A DNA stretch of 62,000 nucleotides from Symbiodinium natans. Lineage: Eukaryota; Sar; Dinophyceae; Suessiales; Symbiodiniaceae. The stretch is taken from contig CAJNDS010000780.1 of the NCBI GenBank assembly GCA_905221605.1, positions 187,501 through 249,500 on the forward strand, given 5' to 3'. A program made the position numbers and the translations under genes. Under the pieces are notes generated by a model. It was given only the letters and a program-made list of their open reading frames with translations, did no database searches and had not been told where the DNA came from. Positions 46,702-55,903 of the stretch are shown piece by piece; positions within the stretch are counted from its first letter, which is position 1; each line of letters opens with the position of its first letter.

Positions 46702-47265
46702 TCACCGAGTAGTGACTTTGCGGCGCTTGGGCTGCGCCGACCAGACCTCGTCACCCTCCGAGTCGTCTGCCACCTTGCACCGGTCTGGAAAAAGCAGCCG
46801 CACGTTTTGATTGACTGACTGAAGGCAGCCGGACTCCGTGGCAGTCTGGGAAGCCACCAACAACACGTCCCGCACGGTGACGGGTGGCTCCTCGAAGGTG
46901 TGCTCCCCCAGCGTCTCGCCGCTCATCTTGGTGAATTTGGCCATCAGACGGCCCCGAACTTCTTCCACATGGCAGGCAAGCACGAAGTCCTCCGGCGGCA
47001 CGTTCCGCATCACCACGCAATACGGAGACCGGCCGGCGCACGACCGTGGCCATCGCATCACCCACATCTCTGCCTCTCCCAGGCGGCGCCAATCGCCCCC
47101 TGCATCCGGCGGGTCCAACAACAACTCGCCCCATGCCAACTTCGAGACGTTCCACGGCACCGCTCTGGCCGCCATCCACTCTCCTGGCGGCAAGGTGAGA
47201 GCCTGTAGACCTTCAATGCACTTCTCGGGCCAGAACACCTTGGCTGCTTCCCATCGTTTTGCCAT
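46702..47265 (-). CDS. 187-codon gene, possible ubiquitin-like fold, basic tail
   Basis: Complete minus frame from ATG at 47265 to stop, without introns. It reads MAKRWEAAKVFWPEKCIEGL at the start, a Trp-rich middle (WGELLLDPPDAGGDWRRLGE), then EVRGRLMAKFTKMSGETLGE, PVTVRDVLLVASQTATESGC and NVRLLFPDRCKVADDSEGDE, ending PKRRKVTTR, which looks like a nuclear localisation signal. The segment MSGETLGE...VTVRDV...VRLLFPDRCKVADD recalls degenerate ubiquitin-like domains seen in dinoflagellate proteins, an inference by pattern only. It lies inside the 3.3-kb insertion flanked by repeat units, so it was carried or captured with it. Confidence 0.55.
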   Translation of the reverse strand: MAKRWEAAKVFWPEKCIEGLQALTLPPGEWMAARAVPWNVSKLAWGELLLDPPDAGGDWRRLGEAEMWVMRWPRSCAGRSPYCVVMRNVPPEDFVLACHVEEVRGRLMAKFTKMSGETLGEHTFEEPPVTVRDVLLVASQTATESGCLQSVNQNVRLLFPDRCKVADDSEGDEVWSAQPKRRKVTTR

Positions 47266-47609
47266 GGCTTGCCACCACGACTAACGCAGGGGAAGGACGG
47301 GGGAGAGGTCACTTCTGCTTACTGTTGCTCTCAACAAAAAAACAGCACGGCTGCGGTGTGCGCGCATGCAATCAACAAACGAAACAGATCACGGGGCATT
47401 CTCCGCAACTACTTCGATCTGTCTACAAGGGGAGCCATCTCGAGGGAGCCATCTCTCTAAAAGGTGGAACACACTCCTCTGTGGCAGGTCTGAGCTCCTT
47501 TATTTAGGTGGAACACGCTGGTCCTGCGCAGGTTTGAGATGTGAACGCTTTCATGTTGGTGGAATGAATATTCTGGTACAAAAACAGACATTCAAGACCG
47601 TCTGACCCA

Positions 47610-49628
47610 AAAGGCCTGACGGCAGGTGGTGGGTCGACGGTGCCGGTGCGTCAACCTTCATAATAGCCGGAGGTTTGGGACGGCAATCTCGTGTGTTCTG
47701 GGGGGTCTGGTTTTTGGTTGGTTTGGGGCGGTTTGGGGGTCCGTTTTTGTACGGTTAAAGGGGACTGGTTTTTGACGGTTTTGGGGCATCGTTTTTTGAT
47801 GGGTTGCAGGGCGCAAACAGACCTCCCAAAGCCGTCCAAAACCAGACCCCGGCAACCGTCCGAAAACAAGTCGCCGAAACCGTCCGAAAACGGACCTCCC
47901 AAACCGCCCGAAAACAGACTTTCAAAACCGTTTGAAAACGGACCCAAAAGGCCTGGCGGCGGGCGGTGGGTCGACGGTGCGTCAACCTTCATAATAGCCG
48001 GAGGTCTGGGCCGGCAATCTCGTGTGTTCTGGGGGGTCTGGTTGTGGGTTGGTTTGGGGCGGTTTGGGGGTCCGTTTTTGTACGGTTAAAGGGGACTGGT
48101 TTTTGACGGTTTTGGGGCATCGTTTTTTGATGGGTTGCAGGGTGCAAACAGACCTCCCAAAGCCGTCCAAAACCAGACCCCGGCAACCGTCCGAAAACAG
48201 GTCGCCGAAACCGTCCGAAAACGGACCTCCCAAACCGCCCGAAAACAGACCTTCAAAACCGTCTGAAAACGGATCCAAAAGGCCTGACGGCGGGCGGTGG
48301 GTCGACGGCGCGTCAACCTTCATAATAGCCGGAGGTCTGGGCCGGCAATCTCGTGTGTTCTGGAAGGTCTGGTTTTTGGTTGGTTTGGCGCGGTTTGGGG
48401 GTCCGTTTTTGTACTGTTCAAGGGGACTGGTTTTTGACCGTTTTGGGGCATCGTTGTTTATTGGGTTGCAGGGTGCAAACAGACCTCCCAAAGCCGTCCA
48501 AAACCAGACCCCGGTAACCGTCCGAAACAGGTCGCCGAAACCGTCCGAAAACGGACCTCCCAAACCGCCCGAAAACAGACCTTCACAACCGTTTGAAAAC
48601 GGATCCAAAAGGCCTGGCGGCGGGCGGTGGGTCGACGGTGCGTCAACCTGCATAATAGCCGGAGGTCTGGGCCGGCCATCTCGTGTGTTCTGGGGGGGTC
48701 TGGTTGTGGGTTGGCTTGGGGCGGTTTCGGGGTCCGTTTTTGTACGGTTAAAGGGGACTGGTTTTTGACGGTGTTGGGGCATCGTTTTTTGATGGGTTGC
48801 AGGGTGCAAACAGACCTCCCAAAGCCGTCCAAAACCAGACCCCGGCAACCGTCCGAAAAACCGTCCGAAAACGGACCTCCCAAACCACCCTAAAACAGAC
48901 CTTCACAACCGTTTGAAAACGGACCCAAAAGGCCTGACGGCGGGCGGCGGGTCGACGGTGCGTCAACCTTCATAATAGCCGGAGGTCTGGGCCGGCCATC
49001 TCGTGTGTTCTGGGGGGTCTGGTTGTGGGTTGGTTTGGGGCGGTTTGGGGGTCCGTTTTTGTACGGTTAAAGGGGACTGGTTTTTGACGGGTTTGGGGCA
49101 TCGTTTTTTGATGGGTTGCAAGGTGCAAACAGACCTCCCAAAGCTGTCCAAAACCAGACCCCGGCAACCGTCCGGAAACAGGTCGCCGAAATCGTCCGAA
49201 AACGGACCTCCCAAACCGCCCGAAAACAGACCTTCAAAACCGTCTGAAAACGGACATCCAAAAGGCCTGACGGCGGGTGGCGGGTCAACGGTGCGTCAAC
49301 CTTCATAATAGCCGGAGGTCTGGGCCGGCAATCTCGTGTGTTCTGGGGGGGTCTGGTTTTTGGTTGGTTTGGGGCGGTTTGGGGGTCCGCTTTTGTACGG
49401 TTGAAGGGGACTGGTTTTTGACGGTTTTGGGGCATCGTTTTTTGATGGGTTGCAGGGCGCAAACAGACCTCCCAAAGCCGTCCAAAACCAGACCCCGCTA
49501 ACCGTCCGAAAACAAGTCGCCGAAACCGTCCGAAAACAGGTCGCCGAAATCGTCCGAAAACGGACCTCCCAAACCGCCCGAAAACAGACCTTCAAAACCG
49601 TCTGAAAACGGACATCCAAAAGGCCTGG
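47610..49628 (+). repeat. 331-bp tandem repeat, about six units
   Basis: The anchor GCGTCAACCTTCATAATAGC occurs near 47648, 47979, 48310, 48640, 48960 and 49293, spacing 320-333 bp, plus a diverged copy at 46472. Each unit also holds short internal repeats of CCGTCCGAAAAC(A/G)G. Stops are rare in several frames, giving long frames on both strands (to 248 codons plus, 288 codons minus), though 331 is not a multiple of three. These are not taken as genes. Confidence 0.95.
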
Positions 49629-50450
49629 AGAACGGTACTCAAAGTAAAGGTCATCAAACAAAACAGACAGAACAATGACAAAGAGATAGGGGGAAAGGGG
49701 GCATCCTTGGCGGATCCCGCGCCGAAACTGGTAGGAGGCAGATAGATACGGCCCGTCCCGAACCCGTAGAGCTAGGTGACTCACAAAGTCAAAGGCTTGT
49801 GCCCAATCTAGAAATACAGATTAAAAAGACTCGCCGTGGCGTTCATGTATTTCAAGGAGACGGCGGATAATAAAGAGCGGAGCACTCGTCGATCTGCCGG
49901 CTCTGAAGCCGAACTGGTATGGGGAGAGTCGTGCGTCTATGGCTTCTTTGATACGATGATGAAGGAGCGCTGCGTAAAATTTTATACACTGTGTTGACCA
50001 GGGATATCGGGCGATAGCTACTATGAGATTTGGGGTCTTTCTTTTTACCTTTGTAAATCATGATAACTATAGCCGGCCCCAATTGGATGGGGCGGTGGCT
50101 GAGTGAATAATCTGGTTGTAATGATCAAGGAGAGAAAGTCTAAAGGATCTGGGGGCAAATTTCCAGAGCTCTACCGGAATCCCATCCGGTCCCGGAGCTT
50201 TACGGTGTCGCATTCTTTGTAGGGCTGCTTCGAATTCAGCCTCTGTGAAAGCGGAGCGCGGCATGTCCGCAGGGGGGTACAATTGACGATCGGAGATAGG
50301 CGGTGCGTCCGATGGGCACCAAACTTCTTTTGAAAGGTACTTAGCTAGAACTTCCGCATTTTGAGACTTGGAGCATATTTTGCCGTTGGGTTGAGTGACC
50401 CCTTGGGTTCGAGGCGTATAGGGCTTTCGAATAAATTGTAACGTGGCCCT
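49629..50450 (-). pseudogene. LINE reverse transcriptase, N-terminal half to motif B
   Basis: Minus strand, several frames. It contains the finger/palm motifs listed for the whole element up to GIRQGCPLSPYLFVIVLSVL and YFEYRS, where the insertion begins. An in-frame stop lies just before SVFLDWAQAFDF, and SHLALRVRDG shows the deletion between motifs A and B. It begins at about 50450 with NLRATLQFIRKPYTPRTQGV, typical of the region before the reverse transcriptase. Confidence 0.75.
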
Positions 50451-50890
50451 TAGATTTGAACTGCCAAATCGGATTGCCCTTGACTCCGGACGAGTTTGTC
50501 CTAGCAGGCGGCTGTGATGATGCGGTCAGTTCTCAAAACGATGGTTCCCTCCTCGACAGTCGATGTTTTTTGCCATCTTTTTTCGACAGGGCCAACCGAC
50601 GTGGGAAGTATGTTGACTCCCACCCTCCCCCTGTTTCTTGTTCTGTTCTTCAATGACCAGGCGTCGGTGGGAAGTCGGTTCAATCCTGCCCTGCGCTGGG
50701 TTCTGGCTGACACAGGGAAGATAGCGCAAGTCGATGCGGTCCGGACTTCTCTGCCTTGCTTTTCGTCTTCGGAGGTTTCAGCAAGAGACGCTGCCTTGTC
50801 CTTTTTGATGTTTGTTTCCAACTCCTGTCGGGTTCTTAGCATGGGCGTATGACACGGGACGGTATTGTCCGAGCTTGGACAAAAATCAAA
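50451..50890. CDS. ambiguous ORFs upstream of the LINE
   Basis: A minus frame (50501-50908, ELETNIKKDKAASLAETSED) and a plus frame (50514-50852, TDVGSMLTPTLPLFLVLFF) overlap. The minus one is charged and has the strand of the LINE, but no motif links it. Neither is convincing. Confidence 0.15.
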
Positions 50891-51885
50891 AACACTAATT
50901 AAAAACACTAGGGCCCAAAATCACATAAAGGGTCTCTTATAGGGTTGTTTTTACGTATTGAATTCTCCACATCTTTTTTCTACCTTCTGACTTTATAATC
51001 AATAACTGAATTCCCGGAGAGTTTCAGTATAATTAGGAAAATGAGATCTAAAATTATCGTGATCTAGTGGTTTATAATCAATTAGTTTTTTAATTCGGAA
51101 GGAGGTTTTGTCCTCACTCTTGGAGACGATTGCACGACATTATTTATGTCAAATTTATTTTGGAGGAATTATAGTGATATACTTTTGGATTCATGATTTA
51201 CGACTTATATTCATTCTGAATTTAATGTAATTTCCGATACGTTGATATTCCATTTCATCACTATAGCTGATATCATTGGCTGCTCACAACTCAGTGCTTG
51301 GACAATTATCGTCGATGAATCAATTCAATTAGAAATCCTCCATTTAGGATTTATGATTCGCATTGGGATTTTTATTATATTCTGGAGCCTTCTCTTTTGA
51401 GATGATCTACTGATCTATGGCTTTTGGGAGCATACGTCTCTTTCGCCGTCTCCTGCAGATCATGAAATCAATACCATCTTACGTTGAAGTCCTACCAACT
51501 GGGGCGCTAGTTGTTGGGTGCTTGTTGCCGCCAGCGGCGCGCTGCCACCAATCGTGATGTATTGTTTTTTTTCTCACTTGTAGAAGTATTTCTCGACGAG
51601 AAGTGCGGATATTTCTGATTTCCTGTCGTTTCTTTTGATCGGGGGGCTTAATTCGGGGCGAAGATGGATTTTTCAATCAGAATTCATAATATCGGGGTAA
51701 AAAAATTTTCGGATATTATTTCTGAAAAGAATTCTTGGCGAATATTTATTGACAATTTATTTGGGAAATTGAGCAAGGATGAATTATACGCATTTTTTAT
51801 GAATATATATATATATGATTTGGATGAAATGATTATATATTTGAGATTTTTCGATGATGATTTTCGATTGGGTAATTGATTGAGG
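50890..51885. other. AT-rich island between two LINE relics
   Basis: Clearly lower GC than its neighbours, with a more GC-rich patch at 51480-51560. Two plus frames are of interest: about 51200-51400 (SDTLIFHFITIADIIGCSQL) and 51664-51879 (MDFSIRIHNIGVKKFSDIIS, AT-rich codons). The composition suggests foreign or organelle-like DNA, but I do not recognise cox1, cob, cox3 or another organelle gene. Confidence 0.5.
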
Positions 51886-52775
51886 CTCAGGCGCCCAGGT
51901 GCTTCACCCCCTGGGCCAGGCACCCGTTCCAGGACCGGTTGATCAACTGGCAGGGGCAAGGTGTACTCGTGGAGGGTTGGTAGTAAACGCGGCGAGTCGT
52001 ATTCAGGGACATATGCTCGCACTTTTCCTCATTGAGGGCGAGGCATCTATTCTGCCTTCTTCCTGGACTAAATGGAGGAGCCTTGTAAGTTGGTCAGCGG
52101 AGTTCGACAAAAGAACCGTGTCAACCGCATACTCTAAGTCCCACACAGGTTTTGGTGTGTAAAACACACCTGGTATTTCCCCATTTTGCGAAGCATGGCG
52201 TTCTTCAACTGTATGAAACAGATGGGTCAGCACAAAAGAGAAGAGGTAAGGGGATACGGGGCAGCCCTGCCGCAGTCCCTTAGTTTGCGTGAACTGTTCT
52301 GATTTAGGACCAGAATCTCGCACAACGAAAGTAGGGGCCCTATATGGGTTTGTATCGTAATGGGGAGGCGCGCGACAGGTGTTGGGTCGGGGTATGTTTC
52401 GTGGGCATGTTTCGGAGTACGTTTCGGGGGTATGTTTCGGGTATGTTTCGCGGCATCATGAGCTACTTTACCTGCAATTTCGGGGGTATGTTACGAGGTA
52501 TGTTTCGGGGGTATGCTTCGGGGTATGTTTCGCGGGTGTGCAACTCGTGTGCCCTTCTTAAACCTGAGCCACCCAAAAACACAAACCCACATATAGCGCC
52601 ATCACTACCGCTATCATATGTGATGGGACTCCCATGAATTGCAATGCAGAGCGAATGGCGGTAAAGGTAACTGAGCCGAAAGCCTTTGACCAATCCCGAA
52701 ATTGGGCATGGAAAGAGGAGGTTTGTCGCTCATAAATAAAATTCCTACTAAACGACGCAATACATGCGCAATACA
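51886..52775 (-). pseudogene. second LINE reverse transcriptase relic, inactive
   Basis: Minus strand: VLRRLVGILFMSD (about 52750, one frame), then DWSKAFGSVTFTAIRSALQF (motif A, next frame), MALY, an inserted MITE-like element, APTFVVRDSG, GLRQGCPVSPYLFSFVLTHL (motif B), DLEYAVDTVLLSNSADQLTR (motif C), NEEKCEHMSL and VKHLGA. The motif C aspartate pair is YAVD instead of YADD, and the second conserved position of motif A is Gly instead of Asp. Truncated at both ends by the AT-rich island and by a CAA microsatellite region. Same clade as the LINE at 45315-50450. Confidence 0.75.
52340..52596. mobile_element. 257-bp MITE-like element with terminal inverted repeats
   Basis: The left end CTATATGGGTTTGT (52340-52353) and right end ACAAACCCACATATAG (52581-52596) are inverted copies with one 2-bp gap. 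The element sits inside a LINE reverse transcriptase frame (MALY on one side, APTFVV on the other), which fixes its boundaries. The interior is rich in GGTATGTTTCGGG-like tandem words (52390-52540). A TA target duplication is possible but not separable from the repeat ends. Confidence 0.65.
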
Positions 52776-52862
52776 TGAACGGGCTGACTACAACAACCAC
52801 AACAACCACAACACTACAAACAACCCAGCCAAACTTCTCACAGTACCAGCGCCAATTTTGCT

Positions 52863-52864
52863 GC

Positions 52865-52947
<83 letters not shown>

Positions 52948-52948
52948 G
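52863..52948 (+). repeat. (CAA)n microsatellite, about 28 units
   Basis: Uninterrupted CAA repeats. They read as poly-Gln, poly-Asn or poly-Thr in plus frames and poly-Leu/Cys in minus frames. The flanking frames give no sign that this is a coding homopolymer. Confidence 0.97.
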
Positions 52949-53049
52949 CGTTGGAATTGGTATTCGCCAACGCGGTCAAAACAAACAACCAACAATTTCA
53001 AAGCGTTTTGGTGTGTCTTAAGACAGTCAATCCAAGGCATTGACGACAA

Positions 53050-53290
53050 ATTGAAAAGTCAATGATTTTTTGGACTTTTTTGAAAAATGCGTTTTTCAAT
53101 TTTTTTGAAAAAATCAACAAAAGATGCTGCAGAACTATAATGGGTAAATTTGATGAATTTTAAATTCCAGGCAAAATGTAACATGTGAAATTGTGCGCAC
53201 AAAACTTTTTTTCAAAGGGATCGACAAAAGACAAAAATCAAACCTTCATGTTTGACGAATATTCTGAACGAAACAAAATGAAAACAAGAT
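53050..53290. other. AT-rich stretch with small hairpins
   Basis: Contains TTTTTTGAAAAA twice (53080-53115) with a GCGTTTTTC spacer, able to form short hairpins. No gene. Confidence 0.5.
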
Positions 53291-53322
53291 GAGCCTTGGA
53301 AGATCTGGAAGCCAGCGTCAGC

Positions 53323-53700
53323 TCAACATCGAACACGAGTCAAGAAAGGTTGCAGCGGGCTGGTAGAGGGCACCACAGTCCCAACCACCCCTTCCAGTTC
53401 AGAAAGCCGATTCTCGAGAGCCTGCAAGCAAGTATCGATAGACTCGGAGCTCGAAGATGCCGTAGGCTGCCCCTGGGCAAAAGATCTCGGCGACGATGGC
53501 AGAACCCCATGCAATATCGGACAGGGGCGTCTGCGCCATCGTGCAAAGCAATGCGCGGGTGGAAGGCGGCAAACCAGCAAGATTACCAGCCAAGGCCTGC
53601 AAATCCGTCTCGCTGCACAGCAGTTCACATGCTTGAACACGATGCACTCTGGCTTCGGACGCCACAGCCGGGCCAGAGCCTTAAGGCGCATCCATAAGGA
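53323..53700 (-). CDS. possible exon or retroelement fragment with short coil
   Basis: Minus strand, two frames: LQALAGNLAGLPPSTRALLC and AQTPLSDIAWGSAIVAEIFC (53399-53665), then after a frame change ASSSSESIDTCLQALENRLS and ELEGVVGTVVPST (53323-53500). Both pieces are protein-like and a one-base shift near 53490 would join them. Possibly the N-terminal or linker part of a polyprotein related to the element downstream. No domain recognised. Confidence 0.3.
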   Translation of the reverse strand, partial: SLWMRLKALARLWRPKPECIVFKHVNCCAARRICRPWLVILLVCRLPPAHCFARWRRRPCPILHGVLPSSPRSFAQGQPTASSSSESIDTCLQALENRLSELEGVVGTVVPSTSPLQPFLTRVRC

Positions 53701-54087
53701 CCAGGTCAGGTTCAATTTCATCAGGATCTGCGCGGGGGCGAATCGGAATTCTCGGACAAGAGTCCTTCTCGGAGACACACAGGTGAGTTGACTGCACTGC
53801 CAATGGCATTTGTAGCACCAACACGCAGCGTGCACAGCAGTGACATGAAAAGACCAGCCCCCAGCAAAAGGACCGAAGCGAAGCCTACGCAGTCCCTGCA
53901 GCACGGACACTTGCTTCCCATTACTCTCACTGCCCCGCGCAGCGATGTTTCAGCATCCAGACCACAAAGCAAACCCACTGTCTTTGAGATTTCGCCCAGA
54001 ACCAAAGAGTCTGCAAGTTGGCTTCCTTGCGACTGAACCTGCTGCCTGGCAATTCTCTTGTTGGCCGCCTGCTTTGTTCCTGTAGTT

Positions 54088-54349
54088 TTATTTTCCAAAC
54101 AAAAATGTTTCAAATGTATGAAAACATTTCCTGGCCAAAAATACAGGACAATCCATCGATGCTATGCTTGTTCATTTGTGTCCCATGCACAGCGATGCAA
54201 TTCACATGCACAGACTGCAATGACGTGCACCCTCACGCTAACAAGACTGAAGCTTATGCATTGGTATCTTTTCCAAGGAAGGGGATTTGCCATGTCTGCT
54301 TCCATCCGAGATCTGTCCTCTGCAGGTGTGTGAGAAACGAAAGCTCCCT
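54088..54349 (+). repeat. 262-bp direct repeat, copy 1
   Basis: Nearly identical to 54982-55241 (offset 894, copy 2 is 2 bp shorter near GACGTGCACC/GATGCACC). Immediately after it, about 45 bp (CTTCCATCCGAGATCTGTCC to GAGAAAC) is duplicated in tandem at 54350-54390. Confidence 0.95.
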
Positions 54350-54981
54350 GCTTCCATCCGAGATCTGTCCTCTGCAGGTGTGTGAGAAACCAAATCTCCC
54401 TGTGAAACACTACACAAATCGCTCAGAGCGGAGTTCTCTACTGCACTCAGAGGTTCCGCCTAAGTGAGCGGCCTGTCAATGGTTGAGCTGAACAACGAAG
54501 TGCACACACGTTCCAAGGTGCACCGGCAGATCGCTGAGGTTCGTGCTGAAAGGCACATGACGACCCTGCATTTCCAAGCGAAAAGTGGAAGTACGTAAGT
54601 CATGCCCAGAGCGATGCCACACATCGTCAGCAACCGCAAACTTGACGTCGTCAACTGTTCCTGTGGTCGCCACTCTACACAGTACAACATCCACAACCGG
54701 CACATTGGTTACCATCACTGCCAGCCATTGGATCCTTGATTCTCTGTTCGTGTCTTCATCAAGACCCGCTGTTCCGGCATCACGTTTCATCCCAACTGCC
54801 AAATGTAAGGCTTTGTTGGAGTGGGTGGGTGGGCAGAAAAATTTTCCCCCGACCCTCTCCACGAGGGTTGTGACTGAGAGGGCTGTGGCCTCTCTTCGTC
54901 TGAGCCGAAAAACTTTCTCATTCGGAGAATTCGAAAATTTTTCTCCGGAAAATAAAGGTTTGTACTTGCAGCACGATTACC

Positions 54982-55241
54982 TTATTTTCCAAACAAAAAT
55001 GTTTCAAATGTATGACAACATTTCCTGGCCAAAAATACAGGACAATCCATCGATGCTATGCTTGTTCATTTGTGTCCCATGCACAGCGATGCAATTCACA
55101 TGCACAGACTGCAATGATGCACCCTCACGCTAACAAGACTGAAGCTTATGCATTGGTATCTTTTCCAAGGAAGGGGATTTGCCATGTCTGCTTCCATCCG
55201 AGATCTGTCCTCTGCAGGTGTGTGAGAAACGAAAGCTCCCT
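54982..55241 (+). repeat. 262-bp direct repeat, copy 2
   Basis: See copy 1 at 54088-54349. This copy ends 47 bp before the stop of the minus-strand RNase H region, so the pair lies just beyond the 3 prime end of the DIRS-like element, where split direct repeats would be expected. Confidence 0.95.
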
Positions 55242-55287
55242 CTCTTGGTCGGGGAGAATGCAAGTCCCTTCCTTGGTCATGGGAGTG

Positions 55288-55903
55288 TCAGGCACAGCGC
55301 CCGACGAGCGAGTTCACCAGCTTGGCCATCTCCGCGAGAAGCACCTGATCTTGGAACCTGCAATTGTGTGGCAACCCTGTAAAGTCAAGGCGGGATGGGG
55401 CATCCGCCATGTTGGATTTGCTCGGTACCCGAGCGTAGAACGGAATCATCTCGAGCTCCTGTTCCAACAATGCGCAAGCATTGCTCAAGAGGGTCAAGGC
55501 CTCTGAATCGCTGGTCAGCTTGAGGAGCGTTATGCGCGCCGCTTCATTGTCTAAGTAGCACATCACGTGTTTTCCCCGGAGAAATTCTCGGGCTAGAATG
55601 AAGAGCAGGAGAACAGCTATGCTCTCGAGTCTCTCGAGCTCGTTGATGACTTTGGACTTTCCTTGCAGGAGTTTCCTGATTAAACAGGACTGCTCCCAGA
55701 CCCATTTCGAGGCCTCGGAGTCCTTCTTGCGAGGCGTCCGTAAAAGCATACACCGTCTCTGAGGTCACCGTCCTCGGCGACGCTTCGGCTATGTAATGTC
55801 GTAGCCCCTGCAGTGCTGCGCAAAGGGAGGCTTGGTTCTGTCTCCTGACATATGCGGGGGCATTGATGATGTCAGAGATTCTTCTCATGAAGCCCTTCGG
55901 CAA
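55288..55903 (-). pseudogene. RNase H region in two frames
   Basis: First frame (55903-55650): MPKGFMRRISDIINAPAYVR and TVYAFTDASQEGLRGLEMGL. Second frame (55700-55288): SKVINELERLESIAVLLLFI, GKHVMCYLDNEAARITLLKL and VPSKSNMADAPSRLDF. The four acidic residues of RNase H (TDAS, NELE, LDNEA, ADAPSR) are all present, split by a frameshift near 55660. The domain ends at a stop at 55288. Confidence 0.7.

Larger units (their letters stand above)
46356..49628. mobile_element. 3.3-kb insertion with 331-bp repeats and a gene, inside the LINE
   Basis: Splits the LINE reverse transcriptase between motif B and motif C. AGAAC at 46351-46355 and at 49629-49633 is a candidate 5-bp target duplication. Contents in plus order: a diverged partial repeat unit (46356-46550), a unique segment with a 187-codon minus gene (46550-47610) and about six 331-bp units (47610-49628). 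No terminal inverted repeat or transposase is visible. The two LINE halves are not in the same frame across the insertion. Confidence 0.6.
45315..50450 (-). mobile_element. non-LTR retrotransposon (LINE), interrupted and mutated
   Basis: All reverse transcriptase landmarks occur in order on the minus strand: VLAKYLSKEVW (about 50340), MRHRKAPGPDGIPVELWK (about 50180), IYKGKKKDPKSHSSYRPISL (about 50030), QFGFRAGRSTSAPLFIIRRL (about 49890), FLDWAQAFDFVSH (about 49790), GIRQGCPLSPYLF (about 49710), then after a 3.3-kb insertion DLEYADDTLLLA (about 46305) and the long C-terminal domain. Damage: a frameshift near 49985, an in-frame stop before motif A, a deletion between motifs A and B (the usual 40-50 residues are missing) and the insertion between B and C. 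The 5 prime end at about 50450 is truncated. No endonuclease domain remains. Confidence 0.85.

Noticed and set aside
47982-48848. 288-codon minus frame and 248-codon plus frame in the 331-bp repeats
   Set aside because: Repeat-derived, overlapping on both strands, no conserved domain.
46356-49628. The inserted block as an LTR retrotransposon with the partial repeat as LTRs
   Set aside because: The outer repeats are parts of a tandem array, differ in length and phase, and no gag, protease or integrase is present.
50890-51480. Mitochondrial cox1, cob or cox3 insertion
   Set aside because: The AT-rich composition suggested it, but translated frames show none of the conserved motifs I would expect.
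52558-53065. Poly-Gln, poly-Asn and poly-Leu frames
   Set aside because: Produced by the CAA microsatellite. Only the LINE motif portion of the minus frame is meaningful.
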